From Azolla caroliniana (taxonomy: Eukaryota; Polypodiophyta): 64,000 nucleotides of DNA. A program made the translations under genes and the position numbers. The stretch covers positions 1,426,001 to 1,490,000 of the forward strand of contig JBHGNT010000004.1 of NCBI GenBank assembly GCA_043228905.1, read 5' to 3'. This document shows, one piece after another, positions 23,801 through 34,854 of this stretch; position 1 is the first letter of the stretch, and each line of letters opens with the position of its first letter. Below the pieces are notes generated by a model that saw nothing but the letters and a program-made list of their open reading frames with translations, searched no databases and was not told the DNA's origin.

Positions 23801-25712
23801 GTTAATATATCTTTCTTCCTTTCTTTCCTTCTTTCTTTCAATCACGAAAAGTAAGGTTGGACGATGAGTGACATTGTTTACCTATGATGTCAAATTTCCA
23901 TTATAACATGCTATAAAAACCCGGTCATGCTATCAATTCTCATGTGTATGGGAAGATTTTACATATCAAGCCTCAAATCAAGTAATATATTAAGCAAGAA
24001 TATAGAGAACCAACTGAAGCAGGATTCTCGATTCTATATGGGATAGAGAAAAGGGTTAATACCTAGAGGCATATATATAGAATCTAAAAAATTGTCAACA
24101 GTTTTAACACATAAGACAAACTAAAGAGAAGCAACTCTGCAAATAAAAGCCCACTATTTAAAAAAATGTACGAGGTAAGGAGTGCAAACACATATATTTA
24201 TTATTCAATATACATAGAGTATGCTCTTCGAAGAAGAGCTTTAAATGCTACCAAGGCAACAAAGTCATGACCACATAAATACCCATTTGATCATGGTGCA
24301 AATCTTGTACAAGTATTCCGTTCAGAATGTAGTGAGGTTCCAAAAACAGATTGTACTATAACGAAAATCAAAAATGTTTAAGTTATATAAGAAATGTTTT
24401 CTTAGTTTAATGGAAGCAACATAAAAACCTTTCATCCCAACACTTCATCATAAGGTGAAAGGTGGAAATGAAAGAAAAAGAAAGAAACAATTGGCTACTC
24501 AAAAGGAAATTGAGTTCAATGCGAGAAGAAAATATTAGTGGTGGAATACACTTAAATCTATATAGGGGAATAGATTTTATAATTGTCTTCAGTGTACAAA
24601 TATGACCTATGAGAACAAAAATATGACATTTTTCACTTAATGAATGTGTAAGTGAGTAGTGACTCTCAATTTTTCAAGAATTATAATAATGAATGTCACA
24701 GCTGAAATTGCACAATGTGACTATAATAGAATCTTGTGCAATGATTGGGTTTGGTTGAAGATGTACACAAAGCATTATCATGTCTGATCAAAGGAAGAAC
24801 ATTGTATCAAAGTGTAATACTCAAACTCTCGAACTTACTTGGGGCAAAGTATACACCATCAACTATTCTTTATCACTCACATGGTAGTGAGTATACACTA
24901 ACTTGTTTAGAAACAATGGTTCAAATGGTAAACAATAAACAAAATCTAAAATGTGCTTATGGTTTGATCATGTGTGATCAAAGGAAGAACATTGTATCAA
25001 AGTGTGATACTCAGACTCTTGAACTTGTTTGGGGCAAAGTATACACCATCAATTATTCTTTATCACTTATGCCCTAGCACCTCACCTCACATGGTAGTGA
25101 GTATACACTAATTCGTTTAGAAACAACGGTTCAAATGGTAAACAATAAACAAATCTAAAATGTGCTTATGGTTTGATTTCCATATTCTTCAAATAATATG
25201 GGTTTGTAGTTAGGTGCACTATATGTAATATCATGTTGGACGAGAGAATACAAAGCCAGAGATTAGTTTTGGTATTGTCTTCCTCCAACATTACTTCTAT
25301 GCATCTAGATTATATTATCATCCTGATTCCTCACTAAAGGCAACTATGTGCCAAGGACATAGGACATGACACTAGTTAGATTATCAATATCTTCATACAT
25401 TCTTAATATCTTCTCAAATTAATGAGTACCCTAGGACATGCATCTCAATTTACAGAATCATATTCTCCGAATCCATTTGTAGATACCCTCGTTAGATAAC
25501 CTGACTTTACTCTTGAGTTATAGAAATACATAAACCTCCCAAGAATAATCTTATATTTATCTCTCTATTACCTGAAAATAATGTTTGATTGCAGAAGAGA
25601 GCTGCGAGTGAGAGAAACCAAGATCCATAGCTATGGCTTTCTTCAAGAGCTCTGATTGAGCATCAGAACGAGAAACTGGGAAACCATCTTCAGTTGGATT
25701 TCCTGCCCCCAT
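20827..25712 (-). CDS. SUVR: Probable N-terminal exons of the SUVR methyltransferase gene (WIYLD/UBA-like domain)
   Basis: Three minus-strand exons, all phase 0: 25712-25572 (ATG at 25712; 47 codons), 22122-22009 (38 codons) and 21930-20827 (368 codons), each with GT-AG borders. Exons 1 and 2 join into LLKKAIAMDLGFSHSQLSSA...EACAWIPRENFSIIVDYILE, which follows the WIYLD pattern (A..AM..LG...W.I..EN.(Y/F)..L.D.I). WIYLD is the N-terminal, ubiquitin-binding domain of SUVR proteins, and the same-strand SUVR catalytic exons lie downstream. Exon 3 is Ser/Lys-rich, basic and low in complexity (LKLRSKRGLP, then repeats such as 'QSTIDRLKN'), and ends in LRKGDCEKALSVFQWWKKEG, which looks like a PPR-like helix pair. 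The donor at 20826 (AAG|GTAAGG) is strong. Linking these exons to 4738-11922 is inference, since at least one exon is missing; this could instead be a separate, truncated gene. Confidence 0.65.
22270..23330 (+). mobile_element. LINE copy with internal rearrangement
   Basis: In SUVR intron 1, directly upstream (minus sense) of exon 2. Starts with 'agaggaaaaggtcgcgcacacactcctacacata' like 13165, jumps to the C-terminal region ('gtggaaaacagtagagtgatc', about 22390), deletes the middle of the C-terminal finger, resumes at 22680 ('ttttatgaaattagagggagatac') and ends with the LINE 3' UTR and tail at about 23290-23330. Confidence 0.75.
23585..23835 (+). mobile_element. LINE 3' end with a tandemly duplicated UTR segment
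   Basis: The 85-bp segment 'gatttgttgttctcaaagac...ggcctcttaaaatat' occurs twice in a row (about 23633-23717 and 23718-23801), followed by a T/C-rich tail (23810-23840). The two units differ at only a few positions. Confidence 0.8.
23836..24764. other. SUVR intron 1, unassigned
   Basis: AT-rich sequence without recognisable coding, RNA or repeat content. Short microrepeats only. Confidence 0.4.
24765..25180. repeat. Tandem duplication, two units of about 200 bp
   Basis: Unit 1 (about 24775-24960) and unit 2 (about 24970-25165) share 'tgatcaaaggaagaacattg', 'caaagtgt.atactca.actct', 'ggggcaaagtatacaccatc', 'agtgagtatacactaa', 'caaatggtaaacaataaac' and 'aatgtgcttatggtttgat'. Unit 2 has a short extra stretch (gccctagcacctcacc) before the last half. 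It lies in SUVR intron 1. Confidence 0.85.
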
Positions 25713-26000
25713 AACGCTCTATCTGTCTCTCTAGTTTCTTTATTTTTCCTGCTTGTTCGAAGGGCAAATCAATATAGAAGGAAAAAAAATTAAATTTTAA
25801 GAGTGATTTCTTGTCTTTTCTTTCTGTTTTCTTCTTCTCTACTCTTCTTCTTCTGCTACTTTCCAAGGAAGAAGAACTTCTTCCCCCCCCCTCCCCCTGT
25901 GTCTTTTATTTCTTCTTCCTGATATAGAAATTGCTCTAATAATAACAAATATGTATATATATAACTAATGGAAGGAGTTTTTTTTTTGAAAATAATAATA
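25713..26000 (-). promoter_or_regulatory. Putative SUVR promoter and GA-rich 5' leader
   Basis: Upstream of the exon-1 ATG on the minus strand. Positions 25790-25920 are strongly C/T-rich on the plus strand (GA-rich leader in the sense direction). A TATA-like run (tatatatata type) lies at about 25953-25968, about 240 bp from the ATG. Position fits a plant core promoter; no experimental support. Confidence 0.45.
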
Positions 26001-26552
26001 ATAATAAATATAATATTCAAAAATAATTAGTATAATAATAACAATATAAAAACATTCAAAAATAATTACTATAATTAATAGGCAATATGAGATATCATCA
26101 TTAACCAATCAACCCCCACTTAAAATGAGGTATGAATGAGTGAATCGGTTTTAATGAGCTCTGGATTTGTGTTTAGGTCTTTATGGTCTCCTTGCATTGC
26201 TCATCTTCTTTTTGTGTGCTACACAAGGGTATATTATTATATTATGCATAATATTAATTATAACATTCTATATATAACCTAGATCGTAATATTATAAAAC
26301 ATAATCACCTTGCAGTAACTAATGCATGATCGCCAAATTGCATGTTTGCATATATATGAGGTGTCAGTCATGCATGGTTGCAAGGTGTCGACCATGTATG
26401 TGTCAATACCTTGTTATATAAACATTTGTTGTAATACTAATGAACCATTTGAGTTCATAGTCAATCTTTAACATATTATTGTATATATTGTTCATATTAA
26501 TATATTATATTTCACTCTTCTTATTCTCTTATTTGATTATTTTTTGTCTCTG

Positions 26553-27235
26553 TTACAACCATAGTTCGAGACATACTTCCCATTCGTGTTATACTCGTAT
26601 GTGAATATTTGTACCATACTCATACGTGAAATGACTCTAAGTATGATTGAAATCCATTCGTTTATATGTATTATTTCCTGTTTACCCAATCCCCCTTCCC
26701 CCTTCTCTAGTTTTTTATTCACTGTGGACCCTCTTCTCTGCTATCCACATCATGGCTCCTCCTCATCTAGAGCACATTGAAAGCCAACCACAACCATCCA
26801 TCTCTCTCTCACAGACACACTCTCACTCTCTCTCAAATCAATTAGAAGGAACCTCAAGATTTGGGGGTATAGCTGGACCTTGCAAAGATGGGATAATGAT
26901 TGGGTAGAGGAACATGGGGGGTTCTTCATCATGTTCATCTTCTACAGAAAGGGAGATGGAGCAAAAGATGAACATGATCGGTTGGTCTACCTGCAAAGAT
27001 ATGAGGAGGAGAGTCGGGGGGTGGACGTCGTGTGCAGGGTTCGTTTCGACATTCTTAGACTTGTGGCGCATGTATATCAATGTATATCGCAAAAAAAATA
27101 ATCCAAAAGGGGAAAAAAAAACGGGAAATGAATATCACATATGACACGTGGATGTATGCAAATGTTCGTATACGTTTATTAAGTTGGACGTATGCAAATA
27201 TTACGAACTATGGTTACAACCCTAACAAATTATGT
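26553..27235. mobile_element. Element with short terminal inverted repeats
   Basis: The left end 'gttacaaccatagttcg' (26551-26568) is mirrored by 'cgaactatggttacaac' (27207-27223). The interior has repeated 'acgtatg' and 'catacgtg' motifs near both ends. Open frames inside (e.g. 26880-27101, with RYEEESRGVDVVCRVRFDIL) have no family I recognise. No clear target duplication. Short frames with little coding character make a non-autonomous DNA element the likely reading. Confidence 0.5.
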
Positions 27236-28059
27236 ATATGTATTGGTTATGCTCAATTATTCTTGCTACAACTTACAAGTTAGGGTATTCCCAAGATTTA
27301 ACTTGGAATATTTTGATACTCTGTTATAAAGTTAAGCATGAAATTTAAAATACATGTGTTTGTGGTGGCCCTAGGTTGTCCCAACGAAGACATAATCCCA
27401 AAACTGACTAGGACACACCAAGGGGTCCAATCCCAATCCTAAAGAAGGCACCACCCTAGGTTGGGACAACCAAGTCCCAATGACCATCCTAGCCCAACAC
27501 AATGAGGATCACTCCTTGATTTGCACCCATTCTCAAGATTGACTTTCTTTACTCACCATTTTGGCTCTAATGGGCATAGTCTCTCTCTCCCTCTCTTCAT
27601 GTGTGAAAGTTGTCCCAACTCCAAGTTTTGGTTTTGGTTTCTCCCTATATGAGCATGTTTTGTGTTCCAATTGTGTTTTCTTGCGGTTTGAAGGACCCCC
27701 TGAAATAGGGGCATTACATGTTGCACATGGGAGAACAAGTATGAGGGTGAGGAGAGAGGATTCATGTGTGCAAGTATAGTTGTTAAAAAAAACACGTACT
27801 ATACATACATTTTTTATTTTTTATTTTTCCAGAAAACCACTACTTCACATTAGTTAGCAAATAGAATATAACAAAGTTTATCCAAATCCACAATGGGATC
27901 AACATATACAACTTGGAGAAACAACTCCAAAACTATAAACCAAAAACAACAAAAAAACTCAACCAATCCTTAACTCAAGCAAAATTGAATTAAACCCTAT
28001 TTTACCCCGACTCTACAACTCCCTGACGCACGTTTGTGTCAGCTATACATACATAATAG
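27236..28059. other. Unassigned repetitive sequence
   Basis: Contains several 'gttgggaca' / 'gtcccaac' motifs (27370-27500), shared with 28370-28920 on both strands. No recognisable gene; the frames at 27553-27795 are shadows of low-complexity sequence. Confidence 0.35.
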
Positions 28060-28340
28060 AGTTACACTATAAAGTATTTATTATACACGTATTCTACATT
28101 TTTTTTAACTACCTTTTTATAATTCTTTACATATTCTAAGTATTTCACATATTTAACAAGTACTTAACATCTCAACAAATAAAATAAAAAATAAAAAAGT
28201 TTTCTTAGCTTTGAAATTTAAGAAGTATTTAATGTATTTTATACATATTTTTAATATTCTACACATATTCTAAGTATTTAATGTACTTTGTCTGTAAAAA
28301 TACGTATTGTAAGTATTTTTAAAAAATGAGTCTAATAAGT
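28060..28340. repeat. AT-rich block related to 18610-18985
   Basis: Rich in 'tattctaagtattt', 'acatattctaag' and 'ttaatgtatttt' motifs like those in the insertion at 18610-18985, in part on the opposite strand. Suggests a second member of the same AT-rich family. Confidence 0.45.
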
Positions 28341-28369
28341 TATAGCATAGGTATTCGACGCATATTGTT

Positions 28370-28920
28370 GTGCTCCTTGATTATGGGGAACTCAAAACAC
28401 ACGAAAACACGATTGGGACAAAAAGATGATTTATATTAGATAAGGGTTACAATATCACAATAGTCCCAAATTAGGACAAACCAAGAACGAGGTTGGGATG
28501 AGTCAAGACTCCACCAAAGGAAGTCGGGACAAACTCCCAAAAAGATGACGTGCGATTAAAGAGTGTTCCTTTACAAGAGGAGAGAGTAGAACTCAGAGAT
28601 CAAGAATCAACAAAAGTGATGAGAAACACCTCCTTCTATAAGCCAATATATGGTTGTTGGGTAGTTCGTTGGGACTAGTTGTCCCAACCTAGGGTGGTGC
28701 CCCTTTTGGGACTAGGACAAGGACTAACTCTGGCTTCTTTCACGAGTCCCAACTTAGATTGGGACTGTGAGTTGTTCAGGACTATCACAACTCAGTTTGG
28801 GACTGCTTGAGATTGTCCCAACTCTACTTATGATTTCGTGGGACTATCCTAACTCTTATTTGGGCTACTCAAGACTATCCCAATTTTATTTGGGGTCACT
28901 TGACTGTTTAAGTGCACCAC
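28370..28920. repeat. Degenerate 'tgggact' tandem repeat region
   Basis: From about 28640 to 28915 the motif 'tgggactatc(c/a)caact' recurs roughly every 35-45 bp, with inverted 'gtcccaa' copies at 28460-28540. Origin unknown; could be part of an LTR. Confidence 0.45.
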
Positions 28921-29464
28921 ACATATTGTATGTTAAGTATTCTACAACAACGTGTGTGAGTGTATGAGATATCCATGCAAGCATACCACACGTTGTCGTG
29001 GTGATTTCAACACAGTGTGAAACCGCCATCAAAAAGAAATAAAATAGTATTGTGAAGTCAACTTTGCTAATAACAAAAATACTTTTCATTTGTCAAAGAG
29101 CATGCCTTATGAATGAAAGATCAAGCAATTGAATCTAGTAATAAATGATGAAGGATATAAAGTTAGAGGTGGTTTTCAAAAATTGAGAAAAAAAGTGGGT
29201 AAAAAAACAAGGTGTAGATATAGAGAAAAAAATCTCATAATTTCTTTGTCCGATATCTAAATTAGAAAAAAAAAACATGCATAAGAAAGCTAACAGAAAG
29301 AGCTTTCTAAAAATAGCTTGTGTGTGAAATTTGAGGTTATAGAACAAAAATAGTGATAAAAAGAAAACCACCTCATATAGACAAGTTTTTCTTTTTAGGG
29401 GGAAAAAACATGCAATAGAAACCTATAAATAAGAGCTTATTCTTAAGAAGAATAGGGAGGGGAA
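28921..29464 (+). mobile_element. Probable Gypsy internal 3' end
   Basis: The motif 'cacacgttgtcgtg.(t/a)gatttc...' at 28987 recurs at 36984, in each case some way upstream of a probable Gypsy LTR. It ends with the purine tract 'agggaggggaa' (29453-29463) next to TGATAAGG, consistent with a polypurine tract before an LTR. No coding sequence is legible. Confidence 0.4.
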
Positions 29465-30690
29465 TGATAAGGAACATGGAATCTCAACTTAATTAGATGG
29501 TGAAAGAAAAAGGATCAACAATATCAAGAGGTGTCATCAACCAAGAATCTCCCTCTTCTATACTCCGCTCTCTTCTTTTCTCCACCTCTCTCCCCTCGTC
29601 ATTCATAAATTATCTCTCATATAAGAAAAAACTCGTTGTGACTTGATTCTTGTTTTATTAAAAGAATCTCTTATTTTATAATCGAGTGATATTTGCTTTC
29701 ACCTACATGTCTTATGTGTTACTGTCACTTGCTCTTATGTGTTTGTATGTCTTGTGACAAAGGAGCGTTTCGGGCTTTCCATGCACCTCTTCTTTCATAA
29801 AGGCATTCAAACTTTTGTGTCTCCTGTGTAAATATTGCTTTGTGTGTTCGTGTGTCTTGTGACAAGGGAGCATTCAATCTTGCCCATGCACCTCTCCTTT
29901 TACAAAGGCATTCAAACTTTTGTGTGTCGTGTGTAAATATTGTTTGTGTGTGTGTCTTGTGACAAGGGAGCGTTCGGTCTTGCCTATGCACCTCTCCTTT
30001 CACAAAGGCATTCAAACTTTCGTCTCTCATGTGAAAACCTTGCTTGTGTGTTCGTGTGTCTTGTGACAAGGGAGCATTCGAGCTTGGTCATGCACCTCTC
30101 CTTTCACAGGGGCATTCAAAACTTTGTCTCCCCATGAATAAATCTTGCTTGTGTGTTCGTGTGTCTCGTGACATGGGGGCGTTCTAGCTTGCCTATGCAC
30201 CTCTCCTTTCACAAAAGGCATTCAAATTTTGGTCTCTCATGTGTAAACCTTGCTTGTGTGTTTGTGTGTCTTGTGACAAGGAAGCATTTGAGGTTGCCCA
30301 TGCACCTCTCCTTTCACAGAGGCATTCAAACTTTGTCTCTCGTGAATAAATCTTGCTCGTGTGTTCGTATGTCTTGTGACAAGGGAGCGTTTAGGCTTGC
30401 CCATGCACCTCTCCTTTCACAAAGGCATTCAAATTTTTGTCTTCTGTGTGTGTATGTAAGCCTTTTCCCTATGTGTCTGTGTGTAAGCCTTCCTGTCATG
30501 CATTCATACACCTTGTGACTAGGGGTTGATTCGGGCTTGCAAGTTGCCCATGCACCTCTCCTTTTCACGAACATGTTCAAATATTCGTGCCTTCCTCGCG
30601 TTGTGCGTGTGAACCCTAATTCCTTCTTGTCCATAACCCCAATGGTTCCGCCTCACGATCCGCACAGAGTGACGGATTTTAATGATAACG
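29465..30690 (+). mobile_element. Probable Gypsy LTR (solo or truncated element)
   Basis: Its right end (about 30625-30690: 'ttgtccataaccccaatggttccgcctcacgatccgca...gtgacgga') matches the end of the LTR in front of the Gypsy gag at 37965-38020. Most of the LTR is the tandem array described separately. No primer-binding site or gag follows, so this is either a solo LTR or the last LTR of a deleted element. Confidence 0.5.
29735..30560. repeat. Tandem array, about eight units of roughly 100-105 bp
   Basis: Each unit contains 'tgtgtgttcgtgtgtcttgtgacaaggg', 'gcattcg.gcttgcccatg', 'cacctctcctttcaca' and 'ggcattcaaactttt'. The anchor 'cttgtgaca' recurs at about 29753, 29858, 29956, 30061, 30165, 30270, 30372 and 30511. 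Open frames on both strands across the array (e.g. 29725-30069 minus) only reflect its period and are not genes. Confidence 0.9.
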
Positions 30691-32189
30691 TGACACTAGG
30701 AAACATTGTGTTATTGCAAACTTAAATGAGCACCACATTAGTCGATTCATTGAGTATTGACAATCCCCCATCAACAATTGACAAATTGCTCAAAATTATG
30801 TGGGCTCAAATCAATACCACAATAATCTACTATTAATCCATTCGTGCAACAATCAACAACATATTTTTGATCACTTAAGTGCATCAACTTGATATTAATT
30901 AATCTTGTAAAACAAGCACAATGTTTTGGTGATTATTGCTAAACCTACAATACGCCAATGATTGTATGAATAAATTTTCTAGTTTCTAGTGTTATGTATG
31001 ATATGTGCTCTATAACATTATAGTTGATGGATTTTCTTTAATGGTAGTATTAGTTGCTAAAAAAATCATAAACAAATATGATTTGTTTTACATCTATTTT
31101 TAACAATAACATGATTATTAGATAACTATTGAGAAACAACAAACAATACCCCTTCTCACGATTCATTTGCAATCTTCTAACTCCTCAATATGCCAACCAA
31201 AACACTAACTATGTGGGGAAATGGTTTGGTCATTAATTATCAATGGTTTAGTTGCTCAATCATCAACTCATAACCATCCATCGATTACGACCAAGAAGAA
31301 TAAAATAAGGCCCTAATTTTATGAGCCCTCTTATTGCGATCTGTGAGGTAGAACAATGGTAAGTGTCCAACCTATCACCTTAATGTGTGAGGATGGAATT
31401 TTATAATTTCATCATTGAATTTACCAACATTTTGGTGGTTTGGGGCTACAAAGGCACACTCCCCCTCTCAAATCCTTGCATGGTAATGAATCCTTCATGC
31501 ACACAAAACTTGCTTTCTTCGCAATGCATAGGTATCTTGCCATGATGGCAATTATATACATTTGAATGTTGTGTTCCTCTCGTAGCTCCTTATAATGTTT
31601 TGCTTTCATCCCATAGTTGATTATGCTTTCATCTTACTAATTCTACTTTGTCAAGTTTTGAGCATTTGGAAAGAAGAAGGAATGATATAAAAGGAGAAAA
31701 TACCATAAATTCATTGTTTGCATGTCATCGTCACCATCATTAGACTTATTTGTGGTTGCAAAACTTCACTTCAACCATACTTCACGAGTTATTACCACGT
31801 ATGCATCAGTTGATTGTCACTAGTTGATGTTTGTTCACCGCCATTGTTTCTCATGCTCGTCATTTAATCAACATGTGATTCGTGTAATCTAGTTGATTGT
31901 ACTTATTGGGAGTGTTTACAAGTCTTCCATGGATTATTCGTTTGGTGCTAGTGTGGGATTCTTCGATATCCCAAAACCAATAACAAAAAGTCATACCTTT
32001 GCCTTCCCAAAACCCTTTGTGCTTCTCCAAAATATACTTCTACTCTTAAGTAGAAGTATAGCTATGTGTTGTAAAAAATAGGGTGTGAATTTGTGTAGCG
32101 GAAGTGATATATGTGTGTACGTGAGAGAGAGAGAGAGGGTTATAAAGACGGGGTTTTCATAAGCCCATTACTTGGTGGCTTCATGTGAT
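30691..32189. other. Unassigned AT-rich sequence
   Basis: No recognisable coding, RNA or repeat features. A GA run (32129-32140) lies near its right end. Confidence 0.4.
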
Positions 32190-32745
32190 CAAGGCAGGTT
32201 GGTGTTCTCGATTGATGTTACAAGCCAAGGTATTTATTTGGAGCGTTATGGTTGGAGCTTTACCATTGGGAGATACATTAAAAAAAACAAGCATTACTCA
32301 AGGATCGTGTTTCTTTTGTTCAGTGAAATTGGAACATAGTAGGCATTGATTTATTATGTGCCCGATGGCAAGGATGGTTTGGTGGTGTATCCATTTACTG
32401 TGGATGTCTTTAACTAGAGCAAGCCTATCTTCCTTTAGTTGGGTTTTTGCACATATGGAGAACAATGAACTAATGCCTCATTTTCAAATTATTTTTGAGT
32501 TCTTGAGGTATTGGGGACTATGGTTCAATTGGAATATGCGGAATGCCTTCACTTTTGATTCGCAAGTTGGGGTGAGGAAATATGTTCTAAAGTTAAAAGG
32601 ACTTCTTTTGTGGCAATTGACAGTACTAGAGAAGTCACAAAATCTCAACCATGAAGAGAGAGAACTCTACAAGGTCACATATCATCATATTCGCCATTTG
32701 AATTGGTGTGTAGGGTGGCATATGAGCTTGGAGTTGTGGTAGTTT
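32190..32745 (+). pseudogene. LINE (L1-like) zf-RVT domain remnant
   Basis: Plus-strand frame from about 32205: RLMLQAKVFIWSVMVGALPL, GDTLKKTSITQGSCFFCSVK, LEHSRH, an in-frame TGA (about 32348), then FIMCPMARMVWW and 105 further residues to 32742. This is the zf-RVT pattern of plant L1-type elements (K.F.W......LP..D.L......G.C..C....E...H....C..A...W). It differs from the LINE family in the SUVR gene. The in-frame stop and absence of an upstream RT show it is dead. Confidence 0.75.
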
Positions 32746-32831
32746 TTAGATCCCATAGATAGAAGGGGTTCTATACTTTGCAGTAAGTTAGTCATGGTGG
32801 TGTTTTTTCTTTCGTAATGAAAGCCATTATT

Positions 32832-32833
<2 letters not shown>

Positions 32834-32894
<61 letters not shown>
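32834..32894. repeat. (GA)n microsatellite
   Basis: About 29 uninterrupted GA units. It creates long apparent frames of alternating Arg-Glu or Leu-Ser, which are not genes. Confidence 0.97.
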
Positions 32895-32898
<4 letters not shown>

Positions 32899-32944
32899 CA
32901 AGGTATACAGAAAATCAAGAAAATTGTATTAACAAGAAGCAAGA

Positions 32945-33335
32945 TGAACCAACAACTACAGAGAGGGGGAGAAGGTGCTTATGTAGTCACCTTCTCTCTA
33001 TGTTCTCTCACTATAACCACCACTTGGAAAAGAGGTGGAGACCTAACTATCTATTAAATATGTATCATAGAACTTAACTTTTATGACACTTAGTTTATGA
33101 TACAACGAGGTGGGATGTTCACACACTTGGGTATTCTTAAGTTGTGTTCCCACACTAGGGAAGTTGAGTTTGATTCTGAACATGCCCATTCAAATGCAAC
33201 TTCTGGCCGAGATAGTTGTTCTGGACTGGTCTTTGGATCGACTTTGGTAGTCGGCTCTAGCTTTGGTTGTGCATAGGCGGCTCGTACGACTCCGTTCAAC
33301 TTCGTGTTGGGCGGGCCCATTCCTTACTCTATACT
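32945..33335 (-). mobile_element. 3' LTR of a broken minus-strand Copia
   Basis: The stretch 32952-33115 ('agaaggtgcttatgtagtcacc', 'ctctatgttctctcacta', 'aaaagaggtggaga', 'atgacacttagtttatgataca') recurs as a direct repeat at 36756-36917. On the minus strand it follows the polypurine tract 'gagggggagta' (33337-33347) at the end of the RNase H region, so it is the 3' LTR. Confidence 0.6.
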
Positions 33336-33359
33336 CCCCCTCAAGCGCGGCTAGTTAGC

Positions 33360-34110
33360 GATCGAGAGACCTATGTTTGTTGTGAACTGTCACAACTTGT
33401 TGGCTCTTAGGGCCTTTGTGAATATGACAACCATCTGTAGGTTCATGTTGATGTGTTGTAGATTGACATCTTTAACTAGAACACGTTCTCAGATGAAATG
33501 ATAGTGCACCTCAATGTGCTTAGTCTGAGCGTGAAAGACTAGGTTGCGAGTCAGGTGGATACTGCTCATGTTATCGCAATAGAGGAGAATCGGATCCGTG
33601 ATGAGAACGCCTAGATCCTTCAATACTCTTTTCAACCAAATGACTTCACATGTTCTGAGGATCGTGCCCCTATACTCGGCTTCAGTGCTCGCCAATGCAA
33701 TTTTCTGAGGCTTCTCGTTGCTCCACGATATGGCTCCGCTACCGAGGGAGAGATAAATCCCGATGTTGATCTTATGTTGGCTGTGTAGCCAACCCAATCA
33801 ACACCTCTGTACCCTTCGAATCTAATTGGTGTGACCAATTTGTAGAGGATACCGTAATCCATCATCCCACTTACATACCTTAGTACTCCTTTAGTGAAAT
33901 CCAAATGATTGTCATGAGGTGTCTACATAAATTGGTTAAGGAGGCCGACCAAGTAGTTGAGGTTGGGTCGAGTAATGGTGAGATAGATCAGGCTTCCGAC
34001 TAGCTGTCGATAGTGAGTTCACTCACATTGTTTTGTGTCTGAGTCGGGATCTAACTTAATTATTCAATTGAGAGGGGTAAACACCAGAACATTTGAAATA
34101 GGTAATATGT
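33360..34110 (-). pseudogene. Copia RT/RNase H remnant
   Basis: Minus-strand pieces: YRQLVGSLIYLTITRP (about 34020-33970), LDFTKGVLRYVSGMMDYGIL (33905-33845), GSGAISWSNEKPQ, ALASTEAEYRGTI, the RNase H active region YCDNMSSIHLTRN, and HAQTKHIEVHYHF. It ends at about 33370. Frameshifts and stops break it. All upstream domains (gag, integrase, most of RT) are gone; the foldback element and the palindromic array occupy the space up to the presumed 5' LTR. Confidence 0.85.
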
Positions 34111-34450
34111 CGCATTTGGACAACTGTCCATAAAAAAAATGACACAATCTACGACAATTCACAAAAAGGGGGTCCTCATGTGTAAAGGAATTTAAAAAAT
34201 GATCCAAAAATATATTGATTTCTAGCATGTACAAAAATTTAGGTGTTAAAAAAAAACCTAAATAATGGACATGCCAAACTTACAAATGAATGTCCAAAAT
34301 GACTAACACCAATATTTGTCATGATATGGCAAGACTTGAACCCATGACCTTATGTTATATGGGTCAAGCTCTTGACCATTATACCATCTATTGTAATACA
34401 TAAGATATTATTTTAATTTCAGTTTTATTATAGAAAATTAATGTATATTC

Positions 34451-34510
34451 CAGATTTCTCTAGAAAATTCTAAAAGCTTCAGGATTACTACTGAGAACAC
34501 TATAAAATAA
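34451..34510 (+). promoter_or_regulatory. Heat-shock element plus TATA box, left arm
   Basis: GAA (34463-34465), TTC (34468-34470), AAA (34473-34475) and TTC (34478-34480) at exact 5-bp spacing form a heat-shock element with one imperfect box. TATAAAATAA follows at 34501. Reads towards the loop. Confidence 0.55.
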
Positions 34511-34625
34511 GGCACTAGGCATTATGTTGAACCAAATTGGTTCAACGCCAGTCTTAAGCCTCATAGCCATCTTGTACTTACTCTTCCTATAATATATCAT
34601 CATCTCTCTCTCTCTCTCGTCCTCA

Positions 34626-34656
<31 letters not shown>

Positions 34657-34804
34657 TCTCTTTCCTCCCTCTCGGGAGTCTTACGCAGTCCCATCCTCTT
34701 AGTACTAATAGTACTTCCTTTCTCTAGTACTAATTTTCTCTCTGTTTTAGTACTATTCCTGACTGTTTGAACCAATTTGGTTCAACATAATGCCTAGTGC
34801 CTTC

Positions 34805-34854
34805 TTTTATAGTGTTCTTAGGAGTAATCCTGAAGCTTCTAGAATGTTCTAGAG
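34805..34854 (-). promoter_or_regulatory. Heat-shock element plus TATA box, right arm
   Basis: GAA (34832-34834), TTC (34837-34839), GAA (34842-34844) and TTC (34847-34849) make a perfect four-box heat-shock element with alternating 5-bp spacing, followed by a partial fifth box. On the minus strand TATAAAA lies at 34811-34805. Reads towards the loop, opposite to the left arm. Confidence 0.65.

Noticed and set aside
26880-27101. Possible small protein gene (73 codons)
   Set aside because: Lies inside a TIR element, has no known motif and no supporting context.
29725-30634. Several 60-120-codon frames on both strands
   Set aside because: They follow the 100-bp tandem repeat, with the same peptides repeated; not genes.
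32685-33077. Long Arg-Glu and Leu-Ser frames
   Set aside because: They are translations of the (GA)n microsatellite.
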